This document shows, piece by piece, positions 24,287 through 32,213 of a stretch of 51,420 nt of DNA. A model generated the notes under the pieces. It was given only the letters and a program-made list of their open reading frames with translations. It was not told the DNA's origin and did not search any database. How positions within the stretch are numbered: the first letter of the stretch is position 1; every line of letters begins with the position of its first letter. The translations under genes were made by a program, and so were the position numbers. Origin of the DNA: DATBSK01 sp964532485 (GTDB lineage Bacteria; Actinomycetota; Acidimicrobiia; IMCC26256; PALSA-555); the NCBI GenBank assembly GCA_964532485.1, contig CAZHKE010000021.1, positions 1 through 51,420 of the forward strand, in the 5' to 3' direction.

Positions 24287-24302
24287 TCAATCAAGCGATT
24301 GA
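24287..24302. promoter_or_regulatory. Candidate TetR operator TCAATC-N4-GATTGA
   Basis: A perfect 6-4-6 inverted repeat (TCAATC AAGC GATTGA) 15 bp upstream of the -10 box of the TetR gene. It overlaps the stop codon of dinB. Position and symmetry suit a TetR dimer site. Confidence 0.5.
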
Positions 24303-25519
24303 TGCCCAGAGGCCGGATCCTCGTCACCGGCGAGCTCGGCGCCGGCCTCGGCGAGCTCGCGGAACGCGTCGGGAACCCGACCGGCACCACGGAAGACGAC
24401 GGACGCGTTGCCGACTGCCCCGCGTCCGAACTTGGCGCGGACCGCGTCGACGGCGTCGTCGAGCGCGCGCAACGTCTCCGGCGGAGACCCCTCGGCCAGC
24501 TTGGAGACCGATATCGCCAGCAGCGTGATCTCGCGCTCCTCGGGGTGGTCGGCCAGGGCCTTGCGGGCGAGCCGGACGCTCAGGTCGGCGAGCGCGTGCG
24601 TGGTCGACAGCGGCTCGGCCACCGTCTCCGCACGGGTGACGGAGCGGAGGTCGCGGAAGCGGACGCGAACGGTGACGGTGCGCCCCGCCTGTCGGCTCGC
24701 CCGGAGCCGCGTGGCGACGCGGTCGGCGAGGAACCCGAGCTCGGTGCGCAACAGCCGCGTCGAGGGGACGCGCCGCCCGAGGGCCGACTGCGCGCCCATC
24801 GACCGGGAGCGCCGGCTCGTCTCGATCGGGCGCGGGTCGGCGTTGACAGCGAGCGCACCGAGCTTCGCGCCGGTGGCACTGCCCAGCAGGGCCTCCACGC
24901 GCTCGGGCGACGCCGCTGCCAGGTCGCCGATGGTGCGGATGCCTTGCTGGTCGAGTCGGCCTCGCGTCTTGGGGCCCACCCCCCACAGCAGCTCGACCGG
25001 CAGCGGGTCCAGGAACGCGCGCTCCTCCCCGGCGTCGACCACCACCAGCCCGTCGGGCTTGGCGACCTGCGACGCGACCTTCGCGAGGTGCTTCGTCGTC
25101 GCGACACCGACCGAGATCGGGAGCCCCAGCTCGTCGCGGACGCGCCGGCGGATCGCCGCGGCCATCTCGGCAGGCTCGCCGAAGAGGTGGACCGACCCCG
25201 CGACGTCGAGGAACGCCTCGTCGATCGAGATCCGCTCGATCCAGGGCGTGTAGTCGCCCAGCACGTCCATGACGGCATCGCCGAGGCGCTGATACTCCGA
25301 GAAGTGCCCGCCCACGAACGTGAGGTCGGGGCAGAGTCGGCGCGCCCGCCACCCCGGGATGCCCGATCGGACGCCGGCGCGCTTGGCCTCGTACGACGCG
25401 GCCAGCACCACGCCACCGCCCACGGCGATGGGCCGGCCGAGGAGCGCGGGATCGAGGAGCTGCTCGACCGAGGCGTAGAACGCGTCGAGGTCGGCGTGGA
25501 GGATCGTCGCCCGGGCCAC
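24287..25519 (-). CDS. dinB: DNA polymerase IV (Y-family)
   Basis: A 410-residue translesion polymerase. The palm motif HADLDAFYASVEQ is at the N-terminus, the catalytic SIDEAFLDV lies near residue 103, the thumb has WGVGPKTRGRL with helix-hairpin-helix, and the little-finger domain follows. No beta-clamp peptide is obvious at the extreme C-terminus, where the tail is Ala/Glu-rich. GTG 25519 is preferred, giving the usual ATILHADLDAFY opening, because a TACGCT box lies 6 nt upstream. A LexA box directly upstream of this -10 element predicts damage induction. It ends at the TetR operator and is divergent from the DUF2889 gene. Confidence 0.94.
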   Translation of the reverse strand: MARATILHADLDAFYASVEQLLDPALLGRPIAVGGGVVLAASYEAKRAGVRSGIPGWRARRLCPDLTFVGGHFSEYQRLGDAVMDVLGDYTPWIERISIDEAFLDVAGSVHLFGEPAEMAAAIRRRVRDELGLPISVGVATTKHLAKVASQVAKPDGLVVVDAGEERAFLDPLPVELLWGVGPKTRGRLDQQGIRTIGDLAAASPERVEALLGSATGAKLGALAVNADPRPIETSRRSRSMGAQSALGRRVPSTRLLRTELGFLADRVATRLRASRQAGRTVTVRVRFRDLRSVTRAETVAEPLSTTHALADLSVRLARKALADHPEEREITLLAISVSKLAEGSPPETLRALDDAVDAVRAKFGRGAVGNASVVFRGAGRVPDAFRELAEAGAELAGDEDPASGHQSLD

Positions 25520-25525
25520 CGCCCG

Positions 25526-25531
25526 AGCGTA
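25526..25531 (-). promoter_or_regulatory. -10 box (TACGCT) of dinB
   Basis: The minus-strand TACGCT is 6 nt from GTG 25519 and 1 nt from the LexA box, predicting a leaderless, LexA-repressed transcript. Confidence 0.5.
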
Positions 25532-25532
25532 G

Positions 25533-25546
25533 CGAACATGTGTTCG
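25533..25546. promoter_or_regulatory. LexA (SOS) box CGAAC-ATGT-GTTCG
   Basis: Exact match to CGAAC-N4-GTTCG, in the spacer directly upstream of the dinB -10 box, where bound LexA would exclude RNA polymerase. It is 64 bp from the DUF2889 start on the other strand. Confidence 0.85.
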
Positions 25547-25595
25547 ATACGCGCGTTTGCGGCGCGCCTCACCAGCGTGCCCCCAACGGCGCACT

Positions 25596-25601
25596 TACTG
25601 T
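25596..25601 (+). promoter_or_regulatory. -10 box (TACTGT) of the DUF2889 gene
   Basis: TACTGT fits TANNNT and lies 8 nt before GTG 25610. Confidence 0.45.
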
Positions 25602-25609
25602 GCTGGGGC

Positions 25610-26626
25610 GTGGACGCGGTGCTTCCCGATCCCCCGTGCAGTCCCGCGCCGACGCCCGTCCGGCGACCGGCGTCGGTGCGGCGCACGAGCACGATCCTCA
25701 TGCACTGGCCCGGCGGCTTCGGGACGCAGCTCCGACTCGACGGCCGCGCGCGCGACCTCCTCACCACGACCGACGGGGACGCGGTCGTGCTGCGCGAGGA
25801 CGCGCTGACCGCCGGCGTCGCGGTCGACCGGAAGATCGAGGATCTCACGGCCGAGCCGGCACGGCCCGAGCTCGCGAAGATGGTCGGCGCGACCGGAGGT
25901 GGCCGGCTGCGGAGCGTGATCGACGCGACCGTGCCCCATGAGCGCGCTGCCGGAACGCCCCTCTATCTGCTGCTGGACGACGTCGCGGGCGCCACGCTGA
26001 TCGCGCCCTTCGCCTGGTCCCAGTCGGCGGACGACTGGATGGAGCGCGCCGCCGAGCGCATCGCTGCGGCGGACGACGTCCCGCACGCCGCTCGGCGCCG
26101 GATGGAGGGCATCTGCGCCGGGTTCCGCCCCGGCTCGAGCGCGCTCGCGCCCGACGGCACGGTCAACCTGGCGACGCGGCACAACGTCGCGTCGGTCCCT
26201 CCGCTCGTGGCGCCCGACGATCCCGAGGGTTGGCACGAGCTGGCGCCGCACCCGCAGGTGGCGATGCGCCGTGCGCGCAGGATCGACGTCTGGCTCGACG
26301 ACGCGGACATCGTCGTCGACGCGATGTTCCGTGACAGCTGCTGGCGGCCCGACGGCACCGAGGTCGCGGTGCACGAGTACGGCATCGACGCTCGCATCGG
26401 TCCCGAGTCCGGGAAGCTGACGGCCGTCCAGGCCGACCCGCGGGTGCTGCCCTATCCGGAGTGCTCGGCAGCCGGCGTCAACGCCGAGTGGATGACCGGA
26501 GTGGCCGTGCGGGGGCTCCGCACCGAGGTGCTGGAGCGCCTGCGCGGCGTCGACTGCTGCACGCACCTGAACGACGCGCTCCGCTCCCTCGCCGAGGTGC
26601 CGGTGCTCATGCCCTCCCTGCGCTGA
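25610..26626 (+). CDS. DUF2889 domain protein
   Basis: A 338-residue protein. I assign DUF2889 from the C-terminal signature LRGVDCCTHLNDALRSLAEVP and the preceding two-lobe pattern. Upstream parts show an N-terminal region from SILMHWPGG-like RTSTILMHWPGGFGTQLRLDGRARDLL and a middle with RMEGICAGFRPGS. There is no signal peptide or membrane segment. DUF2889 proteins are found in organisms degrading aromatic and steroid compounds but I know of no defined reaction. The start at GTG 25610 follows a TACTGT box. Divergence from SOS-controlled dinB is probably coincidental. Confidence 0.75.
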   Translation: MDAVLPDPPCSPAPTPVRRPASVRRTSTILMHWPGGFGTQLRLDGRARDLLTTTDGDAVVLREDALTAGVAVDRKIEDLTAEPARPELAKMVGATGGGRLRSVIDATVPHERAAGTPLYLLLDDVAGATLIAPFAWSQSADDWMERAAERIAAADDVPHAARRRMEGICAGFRPGSSALAPDGTVNLATRHNVASVPPLVAPDDPEGWHELAPHPQVAMRRARRIDVWLDDADIVVDAMFRDSCWRPDGTEVAVHEYGIDARIGPESGKLTAVQADPRVLPYPECSAAGVNAEWMTGVAVRGLRTEVLERLRGVDCCTHLNDALRSLAEVPVLMPSLR

Positions 26627-26639
26627 GATCGAACCTCGC

Positions 26640-27398
26640 TCACTTGGGCGCGAAGCGCTGCCCCGCGTCGAGGCGGATGCACGACCCGTTGAGCATCGGC
26701 GTCTCGACGATCGCGATGGCGAGCCGTCCGTACTCCTCGGGCCGACCCATGCGCTTGGGGAACGCCGCGTCCTTCGTGAGCGCGTCGGCGAAGTCGTCGG
26801 GGATGCCGGCGGTCAGGCCGGTGCTGAAGAGGCTCGGCGCGATCGCCATGACTCGGATGCCGAGGCTGCCGAGGTCGCGCGCCATCGTGAGCACCATTCC
26901 CGCGATGCCGGCCTTCGCCGCGGTGTACGCGACCTGACCGATCTGGCCCTCGAAGGCTGCGATCGACGCGGTGTCGATGATCACGCCGCGCTCACCGTCC
27001 TCCGGCTCGTTGGTCGACATGTGCTGCGCCTGCAACCGGTTGAGGTTGAACGTCGCGATCAGGTTGAGGTCGATGATCCGCTGGAACTCGTCCAGCGGAT
27101 GCGGGCCCTCCTTCGTGAGCGTTCGCTTCGCGGCACCGCCGCCCGCGGTGTTGACCGCGACGTGCAACCCGCCGAGCTGCTCGACCGCCTCGGAGAGGAC
27201 TCGCTCCACGCCTTCGTGGTCGGTGACGTCGATCGGGTGGAACGTGCCGCCCAGACCCGCGGCAACCTCGCCGCCGGGTGACGTCACCAGGTCGAGGATG
27301 GCGACCGAGGCGCCCTTCTCGGCCAGCAGCTCCGCCGAGGCGCGAGCCATGCCGGAGGCCCCGCCCACGACGACGGCCTTCTTGGCCTTGATCTCCAC
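26640..27398 (-). CDS. SDR, 3-hydroxyacyl-CoA dehydrogenase type II (HSD17B10)-like
   Basis: A 252-residue short-chain dehydrogenase. Cofactor motif VVGGASGMARA at 10-20, with Asp at the end of the second strand (AILDL) indicating NAD; NTAGGG near 82; catalytic Ser in DTASIAAFEGQ; YTAAK near 160. The sequence DTASIAAFEGQIGQVAY is typical of 17-beta-HSD type 10 and 3-hydroxy-2-methylbutyryl-CoA dehydrogenases, which oxidise 3-hydroxyacyl-CoAs and steroids. GTG 27398 has AGAGGAG 7 nt upstream. It is divergent from a fused acyl-CoA dehydrogenase by 50 nt, so the two likely serve one beta-oxidation route. Confidence 0.92.
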   Translation of the reverse strand: MEIKAKKAVVVGGASGMARASAELLAEKGASVAILDLVTSPGGEVAAGLGGTFHPIDVTDHEGVERVLSEAVEQLGGLHVAVNTAGGGAAKRTLTKEGPHPLDEFQRIIDLNLIATFNLNRLQAQHMSTNEPEDGERGVIIDTASIAAFEGQIGQVAYTAAKAGIAGMVLTMARDLGSLGIRVMAIAPSLFSTGLTAGIPDDFADALTKDAAFPKRMGRPEEYGRLAIAIVETPMLNGSCIRLDAGQRFAPK

Positions 27399-27448
27399 TC
27401 GTCCGCTCCTCTCGGCTCCTTCGGCGGCGAGCGGCTAAGAGTATTGGC

Positions 27449-29605
27449 ATGTCGATCGCAATCACCGATGACCACCGGGCGCTCGCCGACACCGCGGCGG
27501 ACCTCCTCCGCAATCGGGACGCCCGGGGCGCCGCCCGGGCGTTGCTCGAGGCACCCGAGGAGCCCCGCCCCGAGCTCTGGAAGGACCTCGCCGACCTGGG
27601 GTGGCTCGGCTTGCACGTGAGCGAGGACCACGGCGGCGCCGGCGCCGGCATGGAGGAGCTGGTCGTCGTCGTCGAGCAGCTCGGCCGGGCGCTCGCGCCC
27701 GGATCGTTCGTGCCCACTGTCGTCGCCAGCGCGGTGCTCGAGGCCACCGGTGACGACGCCGCGCGCAAGGAGCTGCTGCCGGGGCTCGCCGACGGGTCGC
27801 GCACGGCGGGCATCGGGCTCGGCGGCGAGGTGGCGCTCCGCGAGGGCACGGCGTCCGGCGATGCGGGCGCCGTCCTGGGTGGTGGCCTCGCCGACCTGCT
27901 GATGGTCCCGGCCGGTGACGACGTCGTGGTGGTCGACACCTCGGGCCCGGGAGTCGCCGTCGAGATGCCGATGAACCTCGACCCGACTCGCCGGACGGCG
28001 CGCGTGACCCTCGACGGAGCGACGGCAACCGTGCTGCCGGGGGCGAGTCCCGTCCTCACCGACCACGCGCGCTTGTTGCTGTCGGCCGAGGCGGTCGGGA
28101 TCGCGCGCGAGTGCACGGAGGCGGCCGCCGAGTACGCCAAGGCGCGCGAGCAGTTCGGCCGGCCGATCGGCATGTACCAGGCGGTCAAGCACCACTGCGC
28201 CAACATGCTCGTCGCGACCGAGCTCGCGACCGCAGCGGTGTGGGATGCCGCGCGCGCGGCATCCGATGGTGGCGACCAGCGGACCCTCGCCGCCGCGGTC
28301 GCCGCGACATTGGCCGGACCGGCGGCTGATCTCTGCGCCAACCTCCACATGCAGGTGCACGGTGGCATCGGCTTCACGTGGGAGCACGATGCGCACATGC
28401 TCCTCCGCCGAGCGACGGTGCTGGGCTCGTTGCTCGAGCCGGAGGTCGCGGCCGCGGACGTGACCGACTCGACGCGTGCCGGGGTTCGTCGCGAGAAGAT
28501 CGTCGACCTCCCACCGGAGGCGGAGCCGATCCGCGACGAGGTGCGCGCCTTCGCCGAGCAGATCCGAGGCGCGGACGCTGCCGCCCAGCGGGACGCGCTG
28601 ATCGAGACCGGCTACGTGATGCCGCACTGGCCGAAGCCGTGGGGCCGTGCGGCGGGGCCCGTGGAGCAGCTCGTCGTCGAGCAGGAGTTCGACGCCGCGG
28701 GGATCACGCGACCCGGATACGGCATCACCGGCTGGGTGATCCTCACGCTGATCCAGCACGCGACCGATGACCAGGTCGAGCGCTGGGTGCCGTCGGCGCT
28801 GACGCAGGACGTCATCTGGTGCCAGCTGTTCAGCGAGCCCGACGCCGGATCCGATGCGGCCGGCATCAAGACGAAGGCAACCCGCGTCGACGGCGGCTGG
28901 ATCATCAACGGTCAGAAGGTGTGGACGAGCCAGGCGCAGGTCGCCGGCAAGGGCCTCGCCACGGTCCGCACGAACCCTGACGTCCCGAAGCACGAGGGCA
29001 TCACGACCGTCGTCATCGACATGAAGGCGGAGGGCGTCGAGGTGCGACCGCTGCGCATGACGAGCGGCGCGGCGGAGTTCAACGAGGTGTTCTTCAACGA
29101 CGTCTTCGTGCCCGACGACGACGTCGTCGGACCGGTCGACGGCGGCTGGACCGTCGCGCGCGCGACGCTCGGCAACGAGAGCGTGAGCATCGGTGGCGGG
29201 CAGGGTGGGATTGCGCTGCCGTGGGACGCGCTCATCCCGCCCTTCGACGCGCACCCGGAGCGTCTCGCAGGAGGCGCGACCCGCATCGGCCGCTACATCG
29301 CGGAGTCGCAGGCGATGGGGCTGCTCAACCTGCGCACCGCGAACCGCGCCGTCGCCGGTGGTGGGCCCGGGCCCGAGGGGAACGTCACCAAGCTCGTGCT
29401 GTCGGAGATCGGGCACGAGGCCGCCACGATCCTCTCCGCGCTGAGTGGACCGGACACGCCCTTCATGGACGGCGCGGGTGCCATGAGCAACATGCTCGTG
29501 CTGTTCCACCGGGCGCTGTCGATCGCGGGTGGGACGTCCGAGATCAAGCGCAACCAGATCGGGGAGCGGATCCTCGGGCTCCCGAGGGATCCGCTGATCA
29601 AGTAG
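27449..29605 (+). CDS. Fused two-domain acyl-CoA dehydrogenase (FadE34-like)
   Basis: A 718-residue flavoprotein made of two acyl-CoA dehydrogenase units in tandem. The first (about 1-340) ends with MQVHGGIGFTWEHDAHMLLRR, a typical ACAD C-terminal helix. The second (about 355-718) has CQLFSEPDAGSDAAG for FAD binding, GQKVWTSQA, and ends AGGTSEIKRNQIGERILGLPRDP. Normal ACADs are about 380 residues. FadE34 (ChsE3) of M. tuberculosis has this length and fusion and dehydrogenates a C24 steroid side-chain CoA; it stands in for the alpha2-beta2 enzymes of that pathway. A steroid or branched acyl-CoA substrate is therefore plausible. ATG 27449 is 7 nt behind TAAGAG. Confidence 0.93.
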   Translation: MSIAITDDHRALADTAADLLRNRDARGAARALLEAPEEPRPELWKDLADLGWLGLHVSEDHGGAGAGMEELVVVVEQLGRALAPGSFVPTVVASAVLEATGDDAARKELLPGLADGSRTAGIGLGGEVALREGTASGDAGAVLGGGLADLLMVPAGDDVVVVDTSGPGVAVEMPMNLDPTRRTARVTLDGATATVLPGASPVLTDHARLLLSAEAVGIARECTEAAAEYAKAREQFGRPIGMYQAVKHHCANMLVATELATAAVWDAARAASDGGDQRTLAAAVAATLAGPAADLCANLHMQVHGGIGFTWEHDAHMLLRRATVLGSLLEPEVAAADVTDSTRAGVRREKIVDLPPEAEPIRDEVRAFAEQIRGADAAAQRDALIETGYVMPHWPKPWGRAAGPVEQLVVEQEFDAAGITRPGYGITGWVILTLIQHATDDQVERWVPSALTQDVIWCQLFSEPDAGSDAAGIKTKATRVDGGWIINGQKVWTSQAQVAGKGLATVRTNPDVPKHEGITTVVIDMKAEGVEVRPLRMTSGAAEFNEVFFNDVFVPDDDVVGPVDGGWTVARATLGNESVSIGGGQGGIALPWDALIPPFDAHPERLAGGATRIGRYIAESQAMGLLNLRTANRAVAGGGPGPEGNVTKLVLSEIGHEAATILSALSGPDTPFMDGAGAMSNMLVLFHRALSIAGGTSEIKRNQIGERILGLPRDPLIK

Positions 29606-29626
29606 CGCGCGACACGGACGGCGCCG

Positions 29627-30415
29627 CTATCTCCCCTGCCAGACCGGGTCTCGCTTCTCGACGAACGCGGACGCGCCTTCCTTGGCGTCCTCGCTCTCGA
29701 AGATCCGGGGCTGCCACTCCGCCAGCCGCTCGCGTGCCCGATCGGCGTCGGTCACCGCGAGGCGCACGAGCTCCTTCGTCGCCGCGAGCGCCAGGGGACC
29801 GTTCGCGGCGATCCGCTCGCCGAGCGCAAGGGCCGCATCGAGCACTCGAGCGGCGGGCACGACCTGGTTGACGAGGCCGAGCGATTCGGCACGCGCCGCG
29901 TCGATGCTGTCGCCGGTGAGCGTCATCTCGAGGGCGACCGCGAGCGGGATCCGCGTCCCCAGGAACACGCCACCGCCGGCGGCGAAGAGCGCCCGCTTGA
30001 CCTCCGGGAGCCCGAACCTCGCCTCCTCCGACGCGACGACGACGTCACAGCTCAACAGGAGCTCGAAGCCGCCGGCGACCGCGGTCGCGTTGGCCGCACC
30101 GACGACCGGCAGGGCGTAGTCGCCGTTCATGAAGCGGAAGAAGACCGCCATCTGGTCCTGCTGCTCCGGTGTCGGCATCGGTGCTCCGCCCTCGGCGAAG
30201 GCGCGGAGGTCCATGCCGGCACAGAAGGCCCGGTCACCCGTGCCGGTGAGGACGACGACCCGCGTCTCGGGATCGCTTTCGGCCGCGGCCAGACCGACGC
30301 CGAGCTCGCCGATGAGGGCGGCGTCGAGGGCGTTGCGCGCGTCGGGCCGGTTGAGACGCAGCACGAGCACCGGGCCGCGCCGCTCGCGCAGCACGAGCGG
30401 TTCGGCCTCGCCCAT
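29627..30415 (-). CDS. Enoyl-CoA hydratase/isomerase family protein
   Basis: A 262-residue crotonase-fold protein. The CoA and oxyanion-hole segments are CAGMDLRAFAEGG and NATAVAGGFELLLSCDVVVASEEARFGLPEVKRAL, whose Glu in LPEV is at the usual catalytic position. The C-terminal WQPRIFESEDAKEGASAFVEKRDPVWQGR is the common crotonase ending. It would hydrate 2-enoyl-CoA in beta-oxidation. It converges on the fused ACAD gene (21-nt gap) and follows the SnoaL-like gene by 11 nt on the same strand. Confidence 0.92.
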   Translation of the reverse strand: MGEAEPLVLRERRGPVLVLRLNRPDARNALDAALIGELGVGLAAAESDPETRVVVLTGTGDRAFCAGMDLRAFAEGGAPMPTPEQQDQMAVFFRFMNGDYALPVVGAANATAVAGGFELLLSCDVVVASEEARFGLPEVKRALFAAGGGVFLGTRIPLAVALEMTLTGDSIDAARAESLGLVNQVVPAARVLDAALALGERIAANGPLALAATKELVRLAVTDADRARERLAEWQPRIFESEDAKEGASAFVEKRDPVWQGR

Positions 30416-30426
30416 CGCGGTCGCGC

Positions 30427-30843
30427 TCAGCCCATGTCGGGGACGACGCCGAGCTGGGTCATCATGCCGAGATCATCGCTGCAGCCCCAGTGCTCGACGG
30501 CCTTGCCGTCGCGCGTGCGGACCCGGTCCATCATCTCGACGGAGACCTTCTTGCCGGTCGGTGGGATCCCGTTGAACTCGCCCTGGTGCGTACCCGTCAT
30601 CCGCGAGTGCGCCCACACCTCGTCACCGTCGACGGCCGTCGCCAGCGTCTCGACCTTGAGGTCGGGGAACGCGCTGCGGAACATCGTCGTGAACGCAGCC
30701 AGGCTGTCCTTGCCGCTCGGCATGCCCGGCATCGCCTGGTGCTCGACGAAGTCGTCGGCGAGGAGCTCGTCGATGAGCTCGACCTTGCCCTGGCTGAGCA
30801 CGTCGTCGTTGACACGCCGGACGAGAGCATCGAGGTCCGCCAT
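30427..30843 (-). CDS. SnoaL-like / ester-cyclase family protein
   Basis: A 138-residue NTF2-fold protein of the SnoaL-like ester cyclase group: NDDVLSQGKVELIDELLADDFVEHQ, a conserved PGMPSGKDSL turn, FPDLKVE, THQGEFNGIPPTGKKV and WGCSDDLGMMTQLG. The last blocks are the usual SnoaL signature. ATG 30843 has AGGAGGG 6 nt upstream. It is the first gene of a two-gene unit with the enoyl-CoA hydratase and is divergent from the luciferase-like gene. The intergenic 149 nt hold no gene. The catalysed reaction is unknown. Confidence 0.9.
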   Translation of the reverse strand: MADLDALVRRVNDDVLSQGKVELIDELLADDFVEHQAMPGMPSGKDSLAAFTTMFRSAFPDLKVETLATAVDGDEVWAHSRMTGTHQGEFNGIPPTGKKVSVEMMDRVRTRDGKAVEHWGCSDDLGMMTQLGVVPDMG

Positions 30844-30992
30844 GGTTCCCTCCTCGGATCGCACGGATGGTGGCGCGAGCGTAGGTCGCCTCCAGCCGTC
30901 GCCGCCGGGCTCGGCGGGCACTCCGGACCCGGTTGGCTGCACCGCCGGCGTTCGGGGGACGATGTCGCCTCCTGCAGTGACCTGGAGGTCCG

Positions 30993-32207
30993 ATGGAGTT
31001 CGGCGTCTTCCTCAACGGCTACATCCCCGGTCCGGGGGCGCACGAGACCGAGTGGGAGCACCGTCAGCTCCTTCGAGAAGCCGAGTACGCGGTGCTCGCC
31101 GACCGGCACAACTGGAAGTACGCCTGGTTCGGCGAGCACCACGGGCTGAGCGAGTACAGCCACATGTCGGCGCCCGAGGTGATCATGGGCTACGTCGCCG
31201 CCCGGACCGACTACATCCACCTCGGCACCGCGATCACCAGCCTGTCGCCGCGCAAGGAGCACCCGGTGCGCTACGCCGAGCGGGCCGCGATGCTCGACCA
31301 CGTCACCGGCAACCGCTTCGAGTGGGGAACGGGGCGGGGCGCGGGCAGCCACGAGCTGGCCTCGTTCGACATCCTCGACAAGGACTCGACCAAGGCCGAG
31401 TGGGACGAGGTCGTGCGCGAGGTCCCGCGGATGTGGGAGCAGGTCGACTACTCCCACCACGGCGAGAGCTTCACGGTGCCGACCCCGCACAACATCCTCC
31501 CGAAGCCCTACGGCACGGGGCACCCGCCGATCTGGGTCGCGTGTGGGAACCCGCCGACGTTCGCCAAGGCCGGGGCGCTGGGCATCGGGGCGATCGCGTT
31601 CAACTTCGAGCCCGTGTACAACTTGCGGGGTCGCATCGCGGCGTACAAGGAGGCGGTCGCGGACTGCACGGAGCCCTTGGGTCAGTTCATGAACGACAAC
31701 GTGATGATGACGAATGCCGTGATCTGCTTCGAGGACCGTGCCAAGGCCCGCTCGATCGCGCTCGACCGGGTCAGCGGCTACCTCGTGACCATGGTCAACC
31801 TGTACCACGACACCATGCCGAAGTCGCCGGACGCGATCACCTGGCCGAACCCCCCGATCCGCCTGCGCGACCTCGGGGGCGACGACCCCGAGGCCTTGCT
31901 GGACGAGATGATCGAGGGCGGCTACATGATGGTCGGCACCCCCGAGGAGGTCTCGGAGCAGCTCGACGCGTACTCGTCCGTCGGATGCGACCAGCTGGTG
32001 TTCGGGCTCCCCCAGGACCTGCACCGCGACGAGATCCTCGAGCTGCTCGAGACGTTCGGCGACCACGTGATCCCCGAGCACGACAAGGACCGCGTCCACT
32101 CGACCGATCACTATCGGGCCAAGGCCCTCCCGAAGTACGCGCGCGTCAACGAGCCGCTGCCCGACATCGAGTGGCCGACGACGCTGCCCGTGACCGCTCG
32201 GCCGTAG
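30993..32207 (+). CDS. Luciferase-like (LLM) flavin-dependent oxidoreductase
   Basis: A 404-residue TIM-barrel protein of the bacterial luciferase family, using FMN or F420. It starts MEFGVFLNGYIPGPGAHETEWEH and has WFGEHHGLSEYS, GTAITSLSPRKEHPVRYAERAAMLDHVTGNRFEWGTGRG (the core strand-helix of the family) and a C-terminal GTPEEVSEQLDAY. GGAGG lies 6 nt before ATG 30993. It is the head of an operon with a zinc alcohol dehydrogenase 6 nt downstream. It is unlike the interrupted LLM gene at the start of the window. The substrate is unknown. Confidence 0.92.
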   Translation: MEFGVFLNGYIPGPGAHETEWEHRQLLREAEYAVLADRHNWKYAWFGEHHGLSEYSHMSAPEVIMGYVAARTDYIHLGTAITSLSPRKEHPVRYAERAAMLDHVTGNRFEWGTGRGAGSHELASFDILDKDSTKAEWDEVVREVPRMWEQVDYSHHGESFTVPTPHNILPKPYGTGHPPIWVACGNPPTFAKAGALGIGAIAFNFEPVYNLRGRIAAYKEAVADCTEPLGQFMNDNVMMTNAVICFEDRAKARSIALDRVSGYLVTMVNLYHDTMPKSPDAITWPNPPIRLRDLGGDDPEALLDEMIEGGYMMVGTPEEVSEQLDAYSSVGCDQLVFGLPQDLHRDEILELLETFGDHVIPEHDKDRVHSTDHYRAKALPKYARVNEPLPDIEWPTTLPVTARP

Positions 32208-32213
32208 TCGACG

